From Alphaproteobacteria bacterium (GTDB lineage Bacteria; Pseudomonadota; Alphaproteobacteria; Caulobacterales; Aquidulcibacteraceae), in the NCBI GenBank assembly GCA_027488965.1, contig JAIYAO010000127.1, positions 1 to 37,926 of the forward strand: 37,926 nucleotides of DNA. The letters are read 5' to 3'. Made by a program: the position numbers and the translations under genes. Positions 34,595-37,926 of the stretch are shown here, one piece after another. The first letter of the stretch is position 1. Each line of letters starts with the position of its first letter. Below the pieces are notes generated by a model. The model did not search any database. It had not been told where the DNA came from and was given only the letters and a program-made list of their open reading frames with translations.

Positions 34595-35953
34595 ATGAGG
34601 CGCACGCCCTCCTTCCTCCCCCAGCCCCCGGAATCGTGGGCGGGACCCGGCCGCGTCCAGTTGCGGACGCTCGTGCTGCTGCGCTGGCTGGCGGTCGCCG
34701 GGCAGACGGCGGCGCTGGTTTACGTGCGCTACGGCCTTGGCTTCGAGGTGCCGATGGCGGCGTGCCTGGGCGTCATCGCCATCAGCGCGTGGGTGAACAT
34801 CTTTCTCATGGTGGCGCGCCCCAGCCAGGGGGTGGTGGCCGACTGGGAGGCCGCCGCGCAGCTGGCCTACGACGTGCTGCAGCTCGCCGTGCTGCTGGCG
34901 CTGACCGGCGGCGTGGCCAACCCGTTCCTGATGCTGTTCATCGCGCCGGTGGCGGTGTCGGCCATCGTGCTACGCCCGACGGTGACCGTGGCGCTGGCGG
35001 TGCTCACGTACATCTGCGTGGGCGTGATCGCGCTGTGGCACCTGCCCCTACCCTGGCGGCCGGGCGAATCCTACGCGCCGCCCGCAGTGTACCAGTTCGG
35101 CCTGGCCGCCGCGGTGCTGATCGGCCTGGGCTTCACCAGCGTCTACGCGTGGCGGGTGGCGGCGGAGGAGGAGCGGCTGAGTGCTGCGCTTTCAGAGGTG
35201 CAGACGGTGCTGGCCCGCGAGCAGAAGCTGTCGGCGCTGGGCGGCCTCGCGGCGGCGGCGGCGCACGAGCTGGGCACGCCGCTGGCCACCATCCACCTGG
35301 TGGCGAAGGAGATGGAGCGCACGCTGGGCCGCGATCCCGCCCACAAGGACACGCCGCTGATGGAGGACGTGCAGCTGCTGGTGTCGCAGAGCGAGCGCTG
35401 CCGGGCGATCCTCAAGCAGCTGTCCAGCCGCAAGGAACAGGGCGACGCCGTGCACGCGCGCCTCACGCTGGAGACGCTGCTGGACGAACTGTGCGACCGC
35501 CATCGCGGCCTCGGCGCCCAGATCAACGTCCACGTGGAGGACGCAGGCCCCGACGGCGCCCGCGCCCCCGACATCGCCCGCTCCCCCGAAATCATCCACG
35601 GGCTGGGCAACATCGTAGAGAACGCTGTCGGGTTCGCGGTGGCGACGGTGGACGTGGTCGCGCGCTGGACCGGCACGGAGATCGAGATCGTGGTGCGCGA
35701 CGACGGCCCTGGATTCCCCCAGTCGGTGCTGGCGCGTCTTGGAGAACCCTACGTGAGCGAGCGCGCGCCCGGCGACGGCGGCGGCGGCCTGGGGCTGGGC
35801 TTCTTCATCGCCAAGACGCTGCTGGAGCGCACCGGCGCCCGCATCGAGGCGAGAAACCGGACGCTCCCGAAGACGGGCGCCGTGGTCCGCGTGACCTGGC
35901 CGCGCGCGGCGATCGAGGCGGGCCCGCTTTTGGCAGGCGCCCACGATTCGTGA
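34595..35953 (+). CDS. regB: Redox sensor histidine kinase RegB (PrrB/ActS)
   Basis: 452 aa from ATG 34595, seven bases after AGGAAG (a TTG two codons earlier is less likely). Six membrane helices in residues ~25-190 include the ubiquinone-sensing heptapeptide GGVANPF (105-111). His224 in AAAAHELGTPLATI is the phosphorylation site and Cys269 in SERCRAIL is the redox-active cysteine of RegB. ATP-binding boxes: NIVENAVGFA, VRDDGPGFP and GGGLGLGFFIAKTLL. RegB senses quinone/redox state and phosphorylates RegA to control respiration, nitrogen fixation and other redox genes. regA follows 64 bases downstream. Confidence 0.95.
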   Translation: MRRTPSFLPQPPESWAGPGRVQLRTLVLLRWLAVAGQTAALVYVRYGLGFEVPMAACLGVIAISAWVNIFLMVARPSQGVVADWEAAAQLAYDVLQLAVLLALTGGVANPFLMLFIAPVAVSAIVLRPTVTVALAVLTYICVGVIALWHLPLPWRPGESYAPPAVYQFGLAAAVLIGLGFTSVYAWRVAAEEERLSAALSEVQTVLAREQKLSALGGLAAAAAHELGTPLATIHLVAKEMERTLGRDPAHKDTPLMEDVQLLVSQSERCRAILKQLSSRKEQGDAVHARLTLETLLDELCDRHRGLGAQINVHVEDAGPDGARAPDIARSPEIIHGLGNIVENAVGFAVATVDVVARWTGTEIEIVVRDDGPGFPQSVLARLGEPYVSERAPGDGGGGLGLGFFIAKTLLERTGARIEARNRTLPKTGAVVRVTWPRAAIEAGPLLAGAHDS

Positions 35954-36017
35954 CAAACTGACAACAAATCCCATATCTGCCCCAGACCGCGCGCAAACAC
36001 GAAAAGGCGCCTGCCCC

Positions 36018-36572
36018 ATGACCGACGGCGAACTGCTCGACCTTCCCGGCGACAAGTCGATGCTGATCCTCGACGACGACGCCCCCTTCCGCACGCGCCT
36101 GGGCCGTGCGCTGGGCGGGCGCGGGTTCGAGGTGACGATGGTCGGCTCGGTGACGGAAGCCATCGAGATCGCGCGCAACACGCCGCCGCAATACGCGGTG
36201 CTCGACCTGCGGCTGGAGGACGGCACGGGCCTTTCGGTGGTGGAGGAGCTGCACAGGCGTCGCGCGGACTGCAAGGTCGTGATGCTCACCGGCTATGGCA
36301 ACATCGCCACCGCCGTGCAGGCGGTGAAGGCCGGCGCGCTGGACTATCTGGCCAAGCCGGCCGATCCCGACGACGTGGTGAAGGCGCTGCTGGCGCTGCC
36401 GAACGACAAGGCCGCCCCGCCGGACAATCCCATGAGCGCCGACCGCGTGCGCTGGGAGCACATCCAGCGCGTCTACGAACTGTGCGGCCACAACGTCAGC
36501 GAAACCGCGCGCCGCCTGAACATGCACCGCCGCACGCTGCAGCGCATCCTGGCGAAGCGCGCGCCGCGGTAG
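36018..36572 (+). CDS. regA: Redox response regulator RegA (PrrA/ActR)
   Basis: 184 aa. Receiver domain with acidic pocket Asp19-21 (LDDD), phospho-acceptor Asp63 (AVLDLRLEDG), Thr91 and Lys113 (LAKPAD). A Pro-rich linker (KAAPPDNPMSADRVRW) leads to a Fis-type helix-turn-helix (NVSETARRLNMHRRTLQRIL), both hallmarks of RegA. Global activator/repressor of redox-controlled genes. The last 32 bases, including the stop codon, recur in degenerate form at 36934-36965 after an inserted small gene, so the present 3' end may not be the ancestral one. Confidence 0.95.
   Translation: MTDGELLDLPGDKSMLILDDDAPFRTRLGRALGGRGFEVTMVGSVTEAIEIARNTPPQYAVLDLRLEDGTGLSVVEELHRRRADCKVVMLTGYGNIATAVQAVKAGALDYLAKPADPDDVVKALLALPNDKAAPPDNPMSADRVRWEHIQRVYELCGHNVSETARRLNMHRRTLQRILAKRAPR
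36541..36572 (+). repeat. Direct repeat, copy 1 (regA 3' end)
   Basis: These 32 bases, from AGCGCATCCTGGC to the TAG stop of regA, match 36934-36965 at 28 of 32 positions. The two copies bracket a small unknown gene. Confidence 0.8.
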
Positions 36573-36578
36573 TGGTGC

Positions 36579-36911
36579 GTGATAAGCGCTCTGGACGCAC
36601 TGACACTCCGGGCAGCGCTCGAAAGTGCGGGCTGGCAAGTCACGCGACTCGAACGGGATGACTGGTGGCTTGAAGAGTACTGGCGGCTGACGTCCACGTG
36701 GCGTCCAGTGGGCTTTGAGGCCCACCTCATATTTCTCGTTGATCCCATGCCCAAAAACGATGGTGCATCCTCGGTGTGGGCTGTTGGTGTGAGCATCCAC
36801 CCACCCCTCGAACGTCTGGAGGCAGGACGAGAAACTGTGCGCGTATCGCCCCGATGGCCCGAACGGATGCAAGAGATTGTCGAGGCCGCAGCGAGACTAA
36901 GGTCGCTGTAG
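36579..36911 (+). CDS. Hypothetical protein between two copies of the regA 3' end
   Basis: 110 aa from GTG 36579, seven bases past the regA stop. Not recognised. Residues LRAALESAGWQVTRLERDDW and WLEEYWRLTSTWRPVGFEAH suggest a small alpha/beta protein rich in Trp and acidic residues, followed by LIFLVDPMP and a helical end. Base composition is visibly less GC-rich than regA. A 6-bp hairpin (GCCTGC/GCAGGC, 36911-36930) begins in its stop codon. The gene lies entirely between the two regA-end copies, which suggests it arrived with the duplication. Confidence 0.55.
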   Translation: MISALDALTLRAALESAGWQVTRLERDDWWLEEYWRLTSTWRPVGFEAHLIFLVDPMPKNDGASSVWAVGVSIHPPLERLEAGRETVRVSPRWPERMQEIVEAAARLRSL

Positions 36912-36930
36912 CCTGCATCCGTTCGCAGGC
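36911..36930 (+). terminator. Hairpin after the inserted small gene
   Basis: GCCTGC (36911-36916) pairs with GCAGGC (36925-36930) around an 8-base loop, starting in the stop codon of the small gene. No T-run follows. It may terminate the regA transcript or mark the end of the inserted segment. Confidence 0.4.
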
Positions 36931-36933
36931 CGG

Positions 36934-36965
36934 AGCGCATCCTGGCCAAGCGCGCGCGGCTCTAG
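36934..36965 (+). repeat. Direct repeat, copy 2 (degenerate regA 3' end)
   Basis: Repeats the end of regA including an in-register TAG; the codons would read RILAKRARL against RILAKRAPR in the real gene. It ends one base before the stop codon of the PIN-domain toxin gene on the opposite strand. Mismatches at four positions show it is not very recent. Confidence 0.8.
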
Positions 36966-37409
36966 TCAGCTCTCCACCAGCGCCTTAAGCGCTGCGTCAT
37001 CGAGCAGGTACGGGTTCAGCACGCGCAAGCCGTCCTTCGCAAAGCCGTCCTGCATGTCCTCGCTGAGCAGGACACTTGCGCCCGCGTGACGCGCCGACGC
37101 CCAGATCACCCCGTCCCACACCTCGAATTGATGCAGGCGCACCATCGCCAGCGCATCCGCAAAGACGCGGTCGCTTGTCGGTGCGGTTTCGAACGTCTGT
37201 GACCACGCTTCGGCCTGCGCGAGCGCCTGCGCCAGCAGGTCCGGCGCGCGCCGCCGCACGACCGCGACGAACTCCAGCAGCGCCTGATGGCTCAACACGC
37301 CGCGCGCGGCGCACAGCGCGATGATCCATTGCGCGCGCCGTCCCTTCTCCGACTGCGGCTCAAGGGCCCCGTAGACAAGGATGTTACTGTCGATGCTGAC
37401 GCGCGCCAC
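36966..37409 (-). CDS. PIN-domain ribonuclease toxin, VapC-like
   Basis: 147 aa. PIN-fold acidic residues are present: Asp7 (SIDSNILVYG), Glu46 (ALLEFVAV), Asp99 (VWDGVIWASA) and Asp118 (LLSEDMQDG). VapC-type toxins cut tRNA or rRNA; the target here cannot be told. It starts three bases after the antitoxin stop, a typical toxin-antitoxin spacing. Its own stop directly abuts copy 2 of the regA 3' end. Confidence 0.9.
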   Translation of the reverse strand: MARVSIDSNILVYGALEPQSEKGRRAQWIIALCAARGVLSHQALLEFVAVVRRRAPDLLAQALAQAEAWSQTFETAPTSDRVFADALAMVRLHQFEVWDGVIWASARHAGASVLLSEDMQDGFAKDGLRVLNPYLLDDAALKALVES

Positions 37410-37412
37410 GGC

Positions 37413-37667
37413 TCAGGCGTCGCCGTACTTGTCGGCTTCCGTGATCTCGCCGACCGCATACCCCCGATCCGGCCAAGCCTGCATGAGCGCGAGCATGGCG
37501 TCGCGCTTTGCGACCCATTCCGGATCGTCGGCGGGATCATCGGCGCGGGGGCGCAGTTCGGCGACCACACGCCCGTTCTTTTTGATAAGAACGGTTTCCC
37601 CCTGCTCCACCTCCGCAAGGAGGCGGGAGAAGTTCTGGTTGGCTTCGCGGACGGTCATCGAGCGCAT
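37413..37667 (-). CDS. Phd/YefM-type antitoxin
   Basis: 84 aa from ATG 37667; ATG 37658 (MTVREANQNF) is the start seen in most family members. The N-terminal DNA-binding fold reads MTVREANQNFSRLLAEVEQG, then VLIKKNGRVVAELRP, typical of Phd/YefM. The acidic C-terminal part (ADDPADDPEW onward) should wrap the toxin. A near-palindrome CTACAGTAG (37671-37679) four bases upstream of the start could be its operator. Pairing a Phd/YefM antitoxin with a PIN toxin is a known mixed arrangement. Confidence 0.9.
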   Translation of the reverse strand: MRSMTVREANQNFSRLLAEVEQGETVLIKKNGRVVAELRPRADDPADDPEWVAKRDAMLALMQAWPDRGYAVGEITEADKYGDA

Positions 37668-37700
37668 GTTCTACAGTAGCACACACCATGTCCGGCGCCA

Positions 37701-37926
37701 ATGCCCGTGCATGTGACCGAGCCCTCCACCCGCGATCGCCTCATCGACGCGGCGTTCGCCGTGGTGGCGCGCGACGGCCTTGAAACGGCGAGCGTGAAGA
37801 CGATCGCCGCCGAAGCGGGCGTGACGTCGGGGCTGCTGCACTACCACTTTCCCGGCAAGGACGCGCTTATGGAGGCGGCGCTGCGGCGCGGCCTCGATAC
37901 CTACATCGCGCGGTCGCGGGCGCGCC
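37701..37926 (+). CDS. TetR-family transcriptional regulator, cut by the window end
   Basis: The visible 75 residues from ATG 37701 are the N-terminal DNA-binding domain: RDRLIDAAFAVVARDGLETA, then SVKTIAAEAGVTSGLLHYHF and PGKDALMEAAL. GLLHYHFPGKDALM is the classic TetR recognition helix region. The ligand-binding domain lies beyond the window. Divergent from the antitoxin gene with 33 bases between. Alternative GTG starts at 37707 and 37713 exist. Confidence 0.88.
   Translation, partial: MPVHVTEPSTRDRLIDAAFAVVARDGLETASVKTIAAEAGVTSGLLHYHFPGKDALMEAALRRGLDTYIARSRAR

Overview
The window looks like a chromosomal stretch of a GC-rich alphaproteobacterium. Evidence: the layout LppC / RsmI-YraN, the run ffh-rpsP-rimM-trmD-rplS-mtaB-ftsY-yciB, a RegB/RegA-type redox two-component pair, cytochrome c maturation genes ccmABCD, a DUF2794 protein (a family I know from Alphaproteobacteria) and an intracellular PHA depolymerase. 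I cannot name the genus. No rRNA, tRNA or CRISPR was seen, and no stretch over 300 bases lacks a gene.

Layout. 1-1.2 kb: AT-richer accessory DNA with two convergent coiled-coil/winged-helix-like proteins and a possible 31-aa membrane peptide; it abuts a comM gene cut off just after its Walker B motif, so it is probably one end of an integrated island. 1.2-7.2 kb: comM remnant, BON lipoprotein, yraN and rsmI on the minus strand; lppC, an AhpD-like protein and an FAD oxidoreductase on the plus strand. 7.3-13.9 kb: translation and protein-targeting block (SRP protein Ffh, S16, RimM, TrmD, L19, MtaB, FtsY, YciB), mostly overlapping or closely spaced. 13.9-14.4 kb: NUDIX hydrolase.

14,557-16,492 is a complete IS1595-family element (24-bp terminal inverted repeats, 8-bp target duplication) with an intact transposase, two tiny ORFs and a passenger gene whose product carries a RusA-like motif. 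It has split a palindromic intergenic repeat that belongs to a dispersed set in this window. 16.5-19.2 kb: aconitase A. 19.4-21.6 kb: ccmABCD. 21.7-26.2 kb: a Gld-type ABC exporter operon (ATPase, permease, GldG-like, DUF4340). 26.3-28.5 kb: SDR dehydrogenase with an attenuator-like leader, DUF2794 protein, Bax-inhibitor-1 family protein. 28.7-33.2 kb: class A PBP, YgjP-like metallopeptidase, PhaZ. 33.5-36.6 kb: SCO protein, DUF4332 protein, RegB/RegA pair.

36.5-37.9 kb: a small unknown gene lies between the real 3' end of regA and a degenerate second copy of that end, followed by a Phd/PIN toxin-antitoxin pair and the start of a TetR regulator. The items most worth following up are the IS1595 element with its RusA-like passenger, the comM junction, the regA 3'-end duplication and the attenuator-like leader near 27.1-27.25 kb.
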